A stretch of 64,000 nucleotides of DNA from Pseudidiomarina aestuarii (GTDB taxonomy: Bacteria > Pseudomonadota > Gammaproteobacteria > Enterobacterales > Alteromonadaceae). Both the position numbers and the translations under genes were made by a program. Below are positions 8,976 to 17,234 of this stretch, one piece after another; positions within the stretch are counted from its first letter, which is position 1; each line of letters opens with the position of its first letter. The notes beneath the pieces are model-generated. The model searched no databases and was not told the DNA's origin. It saw only the letters and a list, made by a program, of their open reading frames with translations. Location: assembly GCF_003987355.1 (NCBI RefSeq), contig NZ_PIPR01000003.1, positions 1 to 64,000 of the forward strand, given 5' to 3'.

Positions 8976-10721
8976 ATGGCTGGTCTCATTCCCAAAAGCT
9001 TCATTCACGATCTATTGGATCGCGCGGATGTTGTGGAAGTGGTCGATAGCCGTGTACCTCTGAAGAAAGCTGGGCGTAACTACCAAGCCTGCTGCCCATT
9101 TCATAACGAGAAGTCGCCAAGTTTCACCGTTGCACCTGACAAACAGTTTTACCACTGCTTTGGTTGTGGTGAGCACGGCAACGCCATTGACTTCCTTATG
9201 AAGTTTGATGGCCTCGAATTCCCCGAAGCGATTGAAGAGCTGGCGCGGATGATGGGGCTGGAAGTGCCGCGTGAACAAGTGGTGAATCCACAAGCCGAAG
9301 CACGCAAACGCGCTCAAGCTGCTGATGACTATCAACAAATGGAATTGGCGGCGAAGTATTTTGCGCATCAACTGCGCAAACATCCTAACTCCGCGCGCGT
9401 CATCGATTATTTGAAAGGCCGTGGTCTCAGTGGCGATATCGTCAAGAGCTTCCAGATAGGCTATGCACCGGCTGAATGGGATGGCTTGCTCAAAGCACTC
9501 GCCAAATCACAAAACGATAAGCAACAATTAGCGGAATTAAAGCTGCTGAATAACAACGATAGCGGCCGTTTCTATGACTTCTTCCGTGACCGTATTATGT
9601 TTCCGATTCGCGACCGGCGTGGTCGTGTGGTTGGTTTTGGCGGTCGTATTCTGGAAGGCGATGGTCCGAAGTACCTGAACTCACCTGAAACTCGCGTATT
9701 CCATAAAGGCCGCGAACTTTACGGTTTTTATGAAGCACGCCAAGCACATAAGAATCAGCTTGAGCAAGTCGTCATTGTCGAAGGCTATATGGATGTGGTC
9801 GCGCTGGCGCAGGCGGGTATTTCGTATGCGGTAGCGTCACTAGGCACTGCAACCACGACCGAGCAGCTGCAGATGCTGTTCCGAGCTACTAAGCAAGTGA
9901 TCTGTTGCTACGACGGTGACCGAGCGGGTCGCGACGCCGCCTGGCGCGCACTGGAGAATGCATTACCTTTGCTGACCGATGGTCTCGCAATGACCTTCTT
10001 GTTTCTGCCGGATGGCGAAGATCCGGACACCTTGGTGCGCAAGGAAGGCAAAGATGCGTTTGAACAGCGCTTAGGGCAGGCACAGAGCTTCACCGACTAT
10101 TTCTTTGAGCATCTGAGTGCCCAGTATGACCTGAGCACCGACAGTGGCCGTGGTGCGCTGCTGAGCGATGCACGCCCGCTGATCGAAAAAGTGGCGAGCG
10201 AGTTCTACCAAGAATTGCTGACCGAGCGTTTGGCTAAGCTGTTGCGTCGCGATGTGTCGCAAATTAAGAGCCATGTAAAAACGCAAAAGGCGGCCAGTAA
10301 CAAACCTTCCGAGGCGCTGAAGATGACGCCGATGCGCCGTGCCATAGGCTTACTGGTGCAACATCCATCTATTGGTAAAGAGATCCCTATTCATGATGAG
10401 TTGAAGGGACTCAAGGTTCCCGGTATTGAGCTGCTGCTGGCGCTCCATAAACAAACCCATGAACAACCGCGCACCAGTGCACAATTGCTGGAACTCTGGC
10501 GCGATTCCAAAGAAGAGAAGGCATTACGCCAGCTAGCGAGCTGGCAGCACCAACTCGATGATGAAGATGTCGAGAAAGAGTTCTACGGTATCTTTTGCTA
10601 CTTCATTGATGAGTTTGTGAAACAACGGGCTGATGAATTGATTGAGAAGGAACGCCAAAGTCCGCTGACCAAGGTAGAAAAACAAGAATATCTCACCTTG
10701 TTGAAATACCTTAAAAAATAG
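8976..10721 (+). CDS. dnaG: DNA primase (DnaG)
   Basis: DnaG makes RNA primers for replication. From the start MAGLIPKSFIHDLLDRAD the protein has 581 residues, the same as E. coli. The zinc-binding domain uses Cys40, His43, Cys61 and Cys64. The RNA polymerase core contains the TOPRIM motif VVIVEGYMDV with its catalytic Glu and the later CYDGDRAGRDAAW motif (DxD metal site). The C-terminal helicase-binding domain covers about the last 150 residues. AAAAGGA precedes the ATG; the open frame extends 75 bases upstream but overlaps the rpsU terminator region, so that extension is unlikely. Confidence 0.96.
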   Translation: MAGLIPKSFIHDLLDRADVVEVVDSRVPLKKAGRNYQACCPFHNEKSPSFTVAPDKQFYHCFGCGEHGNAIDFLMKFDGLEFPEAIEELARMMGLEVPREQVVNPQAEARKRAQAADDYQQMELAAKYFAHQLRKHPNSARVIDYLKGRGLSGDIVKSFQIGYAPAEWDGLLKALAKSQNDKQQLAELKLLNNNDSGRFYDFFRDRIMFPIRDRRGRVVGFGGRILEGDGPKYLNSPETRVFHKGRELYGFYEARQAHKNQLEQVVIVEGYMDVVALAQAGISYAVASLGTATTTEQLQMLFRATKQVICCYDGDRAGRDAAWRALENALPLLTDGLAMTFLFLPDGEDPDTLVRKEGKDAFEQRLGQAQSFTDYFFEHLSAQYDLSTDSGRGALLSDARPLIEKVASEFYQELLTERLAKLLRRDVSQIKSHVKTQKAASNKPSEALKMTPMRRAIGLLVQHPSIGKEIPIHDELKGLKVPGIELLLALHKQTHEQPRTSAQLLELWRDSKEEKALRQLASWQHQLDDEDVEKEFYGIFCYFIDEFVKQRADELIEKERQSPLTKVEKQEYLTLLKYLKK

Positions 10722-10907
10722 CTAATTTCGCTAATCCGTTGGTGAATTTCGCACTGACGTTTCCTCACGCTTTCTTGCAAACCGTTACATTTAAAGGCTT
10801 TCTCTAGTTGGCATCATGCTTGCATACTGTATCTGTCAGAAGTCGACGATACTTCGATCCGAATCATTACTAAATATCGATATGCATAATACCTATGGAG
10901 AGTACAG

Positions 10908-11294
10908 ATGCGTAAAACTCAAGTAGCAGGATTAGCCGCAGCATTGGTTGCTGCTTTAACTTTACAAGGTTGTATTGTGGTTGCTGACGGCGACGGCAGT
11001 TATAGCTATTCATCCGACGATTGGCAGAAGCAAGAGCGTGAAAATCGTAAAGTCATTGCGAGTCTCGACGAAGGCGCCACAATCAACTACATAGAAAACC
11101 GCTTGGGCACGCCGAACTTCTCTGAGTTGTGGACTGTCGATGGCGACAAGTATCGCGTTCTATACTATCGCACCCATCGTGTCGACTCAGACGGCGAAAC
11201 ATCGAAAGATGAATGCACGCCATTAGTCTTTGTGAACGGCAGTTTAGTGGGTACTGGTGAGCTAGCTGTGAGCCGAATTCCTGCTAAGAATTGA
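10908..11294 (+). CDS. DUF3192 family lipoprotein between dnaG and rpoD
   Basis: This 128-residue lipoprotein has a signal peptide ending in a lipobox (ALTLQGC, lipidated Cys at residue 22) and a soluble domain matching DUF3192. The domain includes IASLDEGATINYIENRLGTPNFSE, which resembles the SmpA/BamE-like fold that begins with a 'G..xxV...LG.P' helix-turn, and a C-terminal strand VFVNGSLVGTGE. The function is not known. It lies on the operon strand in the 713 bases between dnaG and rpoD, with a GGAG ribosome site. The same-strand position suggests co-transcription or its own promoter between 10722 and 10907. Confidence 0.8.
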   Translation: MRKTQVAGLAAALVAALTLQGCIVVADGDGSYSYSSDDWQKQERENRKVIASLDEGATINYIENRLGTPNFSELWTVDGDKYRVLYYRTHRVDSDGETSKDECTPLVFVNGSLVGTGELAVSRIPAKN

Positions 11295-11322
11295 TTAAAT
11301 TCTGGCTGAAAACTACAGAATC

Positions 11323-11331
11323 TGCTATCAT
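11323..11331 (+). promoter_or_regulatory. Extended -10 promoter candidate for rpoD
   Basis: TGCTATCAT fits the extended -10 pattern TGnTATnnT. There is no convincing -35 at 17 bases. It would start transcription at the left arm of the inverted repeat in the rpoD leader, about 100 bases upstream of the gene. Confidence 0.35.
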
Positions 11332-11333
11332 TT

Positions 11334-11390
11334 CCGGTCTTATATTTATCTCCCTTTCGAATATCGATACCGGGGATTAAGACCGGTTTT
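11334..11390 (+). promoter_or_regulatory. Inverted repeat in the rpoD leader, terminator-like
   Basis: CCGGTCTTA (11334-11342) and TAAGACCGG (11378-11386) are a perfect 9-bp inverted repeat around a 35-base loop, followed by TTTT and further T-rich sequence up to 11405. It could be an attenuator or the terminator of the preceding lipoprotein gene. Confidence 0.45.
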
Positions 11391-11434
11391 GCTTATTTAA
11401 TTTTTGCTCGTTAAATAATAGGTGGTAGATCTGT

Positions 11435-13273
11435 ATGCAGCAGAGTCGTCAATCACAACTCAGACTTCTTATTGCCAAAGGAAAAGAGCAGGGGTACCTG
11501 ACCTTTTCCGAAGTGAATGACCATTTACCTTCTGAGATTGTAGATTCTGATCAAATTGAAGACATCATCAGCATGATCAACGACATGGGCATTAAGGTGT
11601 TTGAAAACGCACCGGATGCCGATGAGCTGATGATGAGTGAAGACACCGCCGATGAAGACGCAGCTGAAGCCGCGGCGCAAGCATTAGCGAGTGTTGATGG
11701 TGAGTTAGGCCGCACCACTGACCCAGTGCGCATGTACATGCGTGAAATGGGAACTGTTGAGCTATTGACCCGTGAGGGCGAGATCGATATCGCAAAGCGT
11801 ATCGAAGAAGGCATCAACCAAGTTCAGTGTTCGGTAGCAGAATATCCAGAAGCAATTAACTTCCTGCTCGAGCAGTGGGATACCTGTGAAGCTGAAGAAA
11901 TGCGTCTGACCGACATCATTTCAGGCTTCATCGATCCTAATGAAGTAGACACTGCGCCAGTGAGCGCTACGCACATCGGTTCTGAACTTTCCAAAGAAGA
12001 ATTGGAAGACGAGGACGATGACGACAGCGATGACGACGATGACGATGATGCGAACGAGGGTGGTATTGACCCAGAGTTTGCCCGTCAGAAATTTGGCGAA
12101 TTGCGTGACCAGTACGAGAAAACTCGTACTGCCATTAGCAAGCACGGTCGCGATCACGCCAAAGCACGTGTTGAAATTGAAGCGCTGAGCGACTTGTTTA
12201 AGCAGTTCCGTCTGGTTCCGAAACAGTTCGACCGACTGGTCAAAGACATGCGCGACATGATGCATCGTGTGCGTGTGCAAGAACGTTTGATCATGAAAAT
12301 GTCAGTCGAGCAAGCGGGTATGCCGAAGCGTAATTTCATGAAGGCTTTTGCTGGTAATGAAAACAGTACGGCTTGGTTGGACGCGCAAATTGGCGCTGGT
12401 GAAAGCTACTCGGATGCTTTGAAAGAGCTGAAAACTGAGCTTGAGCGTTGCATTCACAAGCTTGCGGAAGTCGAGATCGAAACCGGTCTGACCATCGCAA
12501 AAGTGAAAGATATCAACCGTCGCATGTCAATTGGCGAAGCGAAGGCGCGTCGTGCCAAGAAGGAAATGGTCGAAGCGAACTTGCGTTTGGTTATCTCAAT
12601 TGCGAAGAAGTACACCAACCGTGGCTTACAGTTCTTGGATTTGATTCAAGAAGGTAACATCGGCTTGATGAAAGCGGTCGACAAGTTCGAATACCGTCGT
12701 GGTTATAAGTTCTCAACTTATGCGACCTGGTGGATTCGGCAGGCAATCACGCGTTCAATCGCGGACCAAGCACGTACCATTCGTATTCCAGTGCACATGA
12801 TCGAAACGATCAACAAGCTGAATCGTATCTCGCGGCAGATGCTGCAAGAGATGGGTCGTGAGCCGTCGCCAGAAGAATTGGCTGAGCGCATGGTCATGCC
12901 AGAAGATAAAATCCGTAAGGTGCTGAAAATTGCCAAAGAGCCAATCTCTATGGAGACGCCGATTGGTGATGATGAAGATTCGCATCTGGGTGACTTTATT
13001 GAAGACACCACGCTTGATTTGCCGGTGGACTCAGCAACTTCAGAAAGCTTACGCAATGCGGTACGTGAAGTCCTCGGTGGCCTCACGCAGCGCGAAGCGA
13101 AAGTGCTGCGCATGCGCTTTGGTATTGATATGAATACCGACCATACGTTGGAAGAAGTCGGCAAGCAGTTTGACGTAACTCGTGAACGGATTCGTCAGAT
13201 TGAAGCGAAGGCGCTGCGTAAGCTTCGTCATCCAAGCCGTTCTGAACAATTGAAGTCATTCCTCGACGAATAG
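11435..13273 (+). CDS. rpoD: RNA polymerase primary sigma factor RpoD (sigma-70)
   Basis: The principal sigma factor directs RNA polymerase to housekeeping promoters. The 612-residue protein is almost the same length as E. coli RpoD (613). It has region 1.1 at the N-terminus ([18 protein letters not shown]), the non-conserved region with a very acidic run near residues 190-207, then regions 2 ([32 protein letters not shown]), 3 and 4 ([20 protein letters not shown]). GGTGG lies in front of the ATG. It closes the macromolecular synthesis operon and is followed by two hairpins. Confidence 0.97.
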   Translation: MQQSRQSQLRLLIAKGKEQGYLTFSEVNDHLPSEIVDSDQIEDIISMINDMGIKVFENAPDADELMMSEDTADEDAAEAAAQALASVDGELGRTTDPVRMYMREMGTVELLTREGEIDIAKRIEEGINQVQCSVAEYPEAINFLLEQWDTCEAEEMRLTDIISGFIDPNEVDTAPVSATHIGSELSKEELEDEDDDDSDDDDDDDANEGGIDPEFARQKFGELRDQYEKTRTAISKHGRDHAKARVEIEALSDLFKQFRLVPKQFDRLVKDMRDMMHRVRVQERLIMKMSVEQAGMPKRNFMKAFAGNENSTAWLDAQIGAGESYSDALKELKTELERCIHKLAEVEIETGLTIAKVKDINRRMSIGEAKARRAKKEMVEANLRLVISIAKKYTNRGLQFLDLIQEGNIGLMKAVDKFEYRRGYKFSTYATWWIRQAITRSIADQARTIRIPVHMIETINKLNRISRQMLQEMGREPSPEELAERMVMPEDKIRKVLKIAKEPISMETPIGDDEDSHLGDFIEDTTLDLPVDSATSESLRNAVREVLGGLTQREAKVLRMRFGIDMNTDHTLEEVGKQFDVTRERIRQIEAKALRKLRHPSRSEQLKSFLDE

Positions 13274-13281
13274 TCGCAAAC

Positions 13282-13308
13282 CAGCGTATTCGTTGAACGA
13301 ATGCGCTG
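13282..13308 (+). other. Hairpin just after rpoD
   Basis: CAGCGTATTCG and CGAATGCGCTG pair over 11 bases with one G-T wobble and a TTGAA loop. There is no U-run. It probably blocks 3' decay or works with the terminator that follows. Confidence 0.45.
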
Positions 13309-13320
13309 AATGCGAGTCAG

Positions 13321-13356
13321 AAAAAGCTCCCCATGGCGACATGTTGGAGCTTTTTT
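13321..13356 (+). terminator. Rho-independent terminator of the rpoD operon
   Basis: AAAAAGCTCC and GGAGCTTTTT form a 10-bp stem, followed by one more T; the 15-base loop can pair partly on itself. Confidence 0.8.
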
Positions 13357-13439
13357 CATACCGCGTATAAACGGGCTCGATGTGAAATTTGTGCCTAAAT
13401 GCGTTAAAGTAGTGCTAATTTCGCTGAAAAGGATGATTT

Positions 13440-14207
13440 ATGATCAACTCCCCAAAGCGTATTGTGGATGCGCACTTTCACATTTACAACAGCGCTTATC
13501 CTTTGATTGAGAATCAAGGCTTCTTACCGCCGCCATTCTCAGTTGAAGATTATCAACATCGGACCAAAGAACTGAATATTGTTGGTGGTGCGGTGGCGTC
13601 AGGCTCGGTACAGGGCTTTGACCAAAGCTATTTCAAGCCGACGCTGGATCAGCTCGGTGAGAACTTTGTGGGTGTCACCAATTTACCGAGTTCTGTTTCA
13701 GACAAACGTATTCTTGAATTGCATGAGCAGGGTGTGCGTGCCGTACGCGTGAATCTGAAGCGCGGCGTAGTAAGTGGCCTGGATAACATGGTCGACTATG
13801 GCAAGCGCATTTGGGATTTAGTCGGCTGGCATCTCGAGCTTTATGTTGATAGCCGTGAGCTGGATGACGTGGTACCGAAATTGTTAAAGCTACCGAAAGC
13901 ATCTGTGGATCATCTCGGTATGGCACGCTCAGGGTTGTCACAAGTGCTGCGACTCGCAGAAGCAGGCGTTAAAATTAAGGCAAGCGGGTTCGGTCGCACT
14001 GAAGTGAACGTGGCGCAAGCCGTGAAGAAGCTCTACGACGTGAATCCAGACTGCTTGATGTTTGGTACTGACTTACCGTCTGCACGTGCCGAACGGCCCT
14101 TCAACCTCGGTGACATTGACACCGTATACGAAGCTCTGCCGAACGAAGCAGCCATCGATAAAGTATTCGCGACCAACGCAGCCGAATTTTACGGCATTAA
14201 ACTCTAA
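13440..14207 (+). CDS. Amidohydrolase family (amidohydrolase 2) metal-dependent hydrolase
   Basis: This 255-residue cytoplasmic protein has the start of an amidohydrolase-2 TIM barrel: the metal-binding HxH motif in IVDAHFHIYNS, later DHLGMARSG (barrel His) and FGTDLPSAR with the conserved Asp near the end. Relatives hydrolyse lactones or decarboxylate aromatic acids; the substrate cannot be inferred. It is a single-gene unit between the rpoD terminator and the tRNA gene, preceded by AAAGGA. Confidence 0.8.
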   Translation: MINSPKRIVDAHFHIYNSAYPLIENQGFLPPPFSVEDYQHRTKELNIVGGAVASGSVQGFDQSYFKPTLDQLGENFVGVTNLPSSVSDKRILELHEQGVRAVRVNLKRGVVSGLDNMVDYGKRIWDLVGWHLELYVDSRELDDVVPKLLKLPKASVDHLGMARSGLSQVLRLAEAGVKIKASGFGRTEVNVAQAVKKLYDVNPDCLMFGTDLPSARAERPFNLGDIDTVYEALPNEAAIDKVFATNAAEFYGIKL

Positions 14208-14225
14208 CTTTTCGCGGCTAAGGTC

Positions 14226-14254
14226 ATGACAAGCGGGCGCAATTTTCATATACT
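14226..14254 (+). promoter_or_regulatory. Promoter of tRNA-Ile2 with GC-rich discriminator
   Basis: ATGACA and TATACT are 17 bases apart, and the -10 is followed by TGCGCCCGC. A GC-rich discriminator is typical of stable-RNA promoters under stringent control. The start would be near 14261, about 33 bases before the tRNA. The same DNA forms the hairpin at 14231-14267. Confidence 0.6.
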
Positions 14255-14267
14255 TGCGCCCGCTTTT
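14231..14267 (+). terminator. Terminator hairpin of the amidohydrolase gene, overlapping the tRNA promoter
   Basis: AAGCGGGCGCAA and TTGCGCCCGCTT form a perfect 12-bp stem with an 11-base loop, followed by TT, CG and TTTT. The tRNA promoter lies within it. Confidence 0.7.
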
Positions 14268-14293
14268 CGTTTTCTACGCAGCAATCTCCAAAT

Positions 14294-14369
14294 GGCCCCT
14301 TAGCTCAGTGGTTAGAGCACCCGACTCATAATCGGTTGGTCCCCAGTTCAAATCTGGGAGGGGCCACCA
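14294..14369 (+). tRNA. tRNA-Ile2, anticodon CAT (read as lysidine-AU)
   Basis: The 76-base gene encodes its own CCA end. The acceptor arms GGCCCCT and AGGGGCC pair, the T loop has GTTCAAATC, and the anticodon loop CTCATAA carries CAT. The body closely follows the E. coli ileX-type sequence rather than elongator or initiator tRNA-Met, so C34 should be changed to lysidine by TilS and the tRNA should read AUA as isoleucine. Confidence 0.9.
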
Positions 14370-14401
14370 TCTCGCAAGCCCTCCATGTTAAGTCGACACT
14401 G

Positions 14402-14419
14402 CACTAATTAAAATTAGTG
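14402..14419. other. AT-rich 18-bp palindrome
   Basis: CACTAATT, AA and AATTAGTG form an inverted repeat between the tRNA and the diguanylate cyclase gene. It could be an operator for the cyclase gene that starts 57 bases later, or a weak hairpin after the tRNA. Confidence 0.35.
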
Positions 14420-14475
14420 TCTGAGCAGATAATCGCCCATACTCATGTTTACCGGATAAACATAGAGTTCAAATT

Positions 14476-15429
14476 ATGCAAAAACCAGCGATCCCAGAAA
14501 ACGAAGCAGAACGCCTTCACGCACTAAAAACTCTTTGTATTTTAGATACGGGACATGAGGAGCGGTTTGATCGAGTGACACGTATGGCCAAGCGACTGTT
14601 TGGCGTTGACATAGCGTTAGTTAGCTTGATTGATGAGAATCGGCAGTGGTTCAAGTCAAATCAAGGAATGGATATTAACGAAACACCACGCGATATATCG
14701 TTCTGTGCTCATGCAATTAATGAGGATGGTTTGTTTATCATACCCAATGCCGTTGATGATGAGCGTTTTTGCGATAACCCTTTAGTAACGTCGGGACCCA
14801 AAATTCGTTTTTATGCTGGTTACCCCTTAAAGTTACGGGTGGGATTAAAAATCGGCACGCTGTGCTTGATTGATTCGACTCCTCGAGAAATGAGTGACGA
14901 GGATCGACAACTTCTCGCGGATCTTGGCGCAATGATTGAGCAGGAAGTGAAATCCATTCAGTTGGCAACTTTAGATGAGTTGACTTTGATATCGAATAGG
15001 CGCGGTTTCTTAACACTTGCTGCTTATTCTATTGGCATGTGCAGACGCCATGAGGTTCCTTTTACCTTTGTCGTTTTTGATCTGAACAAATTTAAACAAA
15101 TAAATGATAAGTATGGACACCATGAAGGTGATTACGTATTGAAAACTTTCGCGCGGCTCATGCTTGAGACGTTCCGAGAATCGGATGTTGTTGGTAGATT
15201 CGGAGGCGACGAGTTTACTTTAATGTTGTCCAATGCGGCTGGAGATCAAGTCGCGACAATACTTGCTCAGTTTGCTCAAGCCGTTCAGGAAGAAAACGAC
15301 TCGAATCAGAAACCTTTTAAAATAGAATACAGTGCCGGTATCGCTAGTTTTGCTCCAGACAATGACTTAACAATAGAGAACATGATTAAGGTAGCTGATG
15401 CAGCGATGTACGAGCATAAAAGGAGATGA
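14476..15429 (+). CDS. GAF-GGDEF diguanylate cyclase
   Basis: This 317-residue soluble protein has an N-terminal GAF sensor (about residues 20-155, with VDIALVSLIDENRQWFKS and DISFCAHAI) and a C-terminal GGDEF domain (about 165-317). The active-site motif is intact at residues 243-247 (GGDEF). The inhibitory site RESD lies five residues before it, so it should make cyclic di-GMP from GTP with product inhibition. There is no membrane segment, so the signal is cytoplasmic. It is a monocistronic gene behind the tRNA. Confidence 0.88.
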   Translation: MQKPAIPENEAERLHALKTLCILDTGHEERFDRVTRMAKRLFGVDIALVSLIDENRQWFKSNQGMDINETPRDISFCAHAINEDGLFIIPNAVDDERFCDNPLVTSGPKIRFYAGYPLKLRVGLKIGTLCLIDSTPREMSDEDRQLLADLGAMIEQEVKSIQLATLDELTLISNRRGFLTLAAYSIGMCRRHEVPFTFVVFDLNKFKQINDKYGHHEGDYVLKTFARLMLETFRESDVVGRFGGDEFTLMLSNAAGDQVATILAQFAQAVQEENDSNQKPFKIEYSAGIASFAPDNDLTIENMIKVADAAMYEHKRR

Positions 15430-15585
15430 GTGATCGTTTCGAATCAGAGATGTTGCGCTCAGCTTTTCTGGCGGGGTTAGGGCATATTCGTTTATAAGAT
15501 GCTTAAGGATCGGAAGTAGAGAACGTCGCATTGCCTTTTCTATTTGTGCTAATCTCAAACAATCGCCCAAATAGGACATAACGCA

Positions 15586-17127
15586 GTGAAACCAATAACT
15601 TCTTACCTCGTTTGTTTAGCGCTTCTTTTCTCGCTCTCGCAATCAAGCAGTGTGTCAGCGCAAGAAGCTGATCATGCGGCTGAACAAGAGCAGACAGAGC
15701 AACCGGTGCCAGAGCCAACGCGCTTTAGCTCGCAGCACAAAGGCACGTTCAACGGTGAGCGACTCAATTACACGGTGGACGCGGGTGAAACCTATCTGCG
15801 CAATGCTGAAGGCGAGCCGACCGCGGCGATTTTTTCGTTTGATTACGTGGTGGATAGCAAGCAACAGCGTCCAGTAACCTTTATTTGGAATGGTGGGCCT
15901 GGGTCGTCGTCCACTTGGTTGCACATGGGCGCTTATGGGCCGAAGCGCATTGTTGTGCCAAGTGATGCCGAACACCCAGGAGTAGCGCCTTATACGATAA
16001 AAGACGCACCTGAAACGATTCTTGATGTGACCGATATGGTGTTTGTCGATCCTGTCGGAACTGGCTTCTCACGAGCAATCGGCAAAGGCAAAAAGGAAGA
16101 CTTTTGGGGTCTGACTGAAGACGCAAACTCGATGGCTGCGTTGATTGCTGCATGGCTTACAGAAAATAATCGTTGGAATTCACCACTATTCTTATTAGGT
16201 GAGAGCTTTGGCACCACGCGAGCTGCAGCAGTGGCGAAGGTTTTGCGCGAAGACTATGTGATCAACGTCAACGGTATTGTGTTCGTTTCACAAGCACTCG
16301 ATTACCAGGGTTCGACGCCTTATGTCGACGACAACATCATTTCTTATATTACCTATATTCCAACCATGGCGGCGACTGCGTGGTATCACGGTAAAGTAGA
16401 GCAATCCGATGATTTTGAGACCTTTATTCAGGAGAGCCGCGAGTTCGCAACACAAGAACTTCTCCCAGCCCTGTTTCAAGGCAATTTACTGAGTGATGAT
16501 AGACGTGCTGAGTTAGTTAGCGAGCTGCAGCGTTTTACCGGTTTAAGTAAGGAATATATCGAGCGTGTCGATTTGCGCATCAACGCATTTCGTTTTGCCA
16601 AGGAACTCAAGCGTGAAGAGGGTATTGCAGTCGGTCTGCTCGATAGTCGTTACACGCTAGATGAGCGCGATGACGTCGCGCCACGCCCAGGCGAAGATGC
16701 GGCAGGTGCAATCTCACCAGCGTACAAAGCGTCACTAATGCACTACATGCGCAACGATTTAGGTGTAGATTGGAACCGTCCATACTTAAATCCTGCTGAT
16801 CCTGAACTGTCTGGCAAGTGGCGCTGGAGTCCTCGTCCGAAAGGTAGCTCGTGGGAACCTCATTATGTGAATACGGCCCCTGACCTAGCGGCGGTACTGC
16901 GTAGTAATCCGTCATTGAAAGTCATGGTGGGTTCGGGCTATTACGACTTAATCACGCCATTTTTCGATGCCGAGTATACGCTTAACCGCCATGGCATAGC
17001 TGCGGATGACATCATCTATCACTACTATCACGGTGGTCACATGATGTACGTCCACGAACCCGCACGCAAAGCCCTACTCGAAGACACCCGTGACTTCATC
17101 AAGGTGCAGAGTCAAAGAGTTGATTAA
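15586..17127 (+). CDS. Secreted S10 family serine carboxypeptidase
   Basis: This 513-residue protein has a signal peptide (to about residue 25, SSVSA/QEA) and belongs to peptidase family S10, which removes C-terminal residues from peptides. The oxyanion motif WNGGPGSSS is present, and the catalytic triad is Ser207 (GESFG), Asp454 (GSGYYDL) and His485 (GGHMMY). The start is GTG, with AGGA 11 bases before it. The next gene is a secreted S8 protease on the same strand, which suggests a shared role in breaking down external protein. Confidence 0.88.
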   Translation: MKPITSYLVCLALLFSLSQSSSVSAQEADHAAEQEQTEQPVPEPTRFSSQHKGTFNGERLNYTVDAGETYLRNAEGEPTAAIFSFDYVVDSKQQRPVTFIWNGGPGSSSTWLHMGAYGPKRIVVPSDAEHPGVAPYTIKDAPETILDVTDMVFVDPVGTGFSRAIGKGKKEDFWGLTEDANSMAALIAAWLTENNRWNSPLFLLGESFGTTRAAAVAKVLREDYVINVNGIVFVSQALDYQGSTPYVDDNIISYITYIPTMAATAWYHGKVEQSDDFETFIQESREFATQELLPALFQGNLLSDDRRAELVSELQRFTGLSKEYIERVDLRINAFRFAKELKREEGIAVGLLDSRYTLDERDDVAPRPGEDAAGAISPAYKASLMHYMRNDLGVDWNRPYLNPADPELSGKWRWSPRPKGSSWEPHYVNTAPDLAAVLRSNPSLKVMVGSGYYDLITPFFDAEYTLNRHGIAADDIIYHYYHGGHMMYVHEPARKALLEDTRDFIKVQSQRVD

Positions 17128-17151
17128 ATAGCCGCATCAATGCACAGCTAA

Positions 17152-17173
17152 ATATAGGGGAGATCCCTTATAT
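17152..17173. other. Inverted repeat before the S8 protease gene
   Basis: ATATAGGGG and CCCTTATAT are symmetric except for one base pair, with AGAT between them. It lies about 60 bases before the protease start and could bind a dimeric regulator. Confidence 0.3.
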
Positions 17174-17234
17174 ATCACTGTTGATTTAGATGTAACTCTG
17201 TAGAGGTCAACTATGATCTTTACGGAGAACAATA

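Noticed and set aside
14294-14475. tRNA as a phage or island integration site
   Set aside because: No integrase gene and no repeat of the tRNA 3' end was seen downstream; the next gene is an ordinary diguanylate cyclase.
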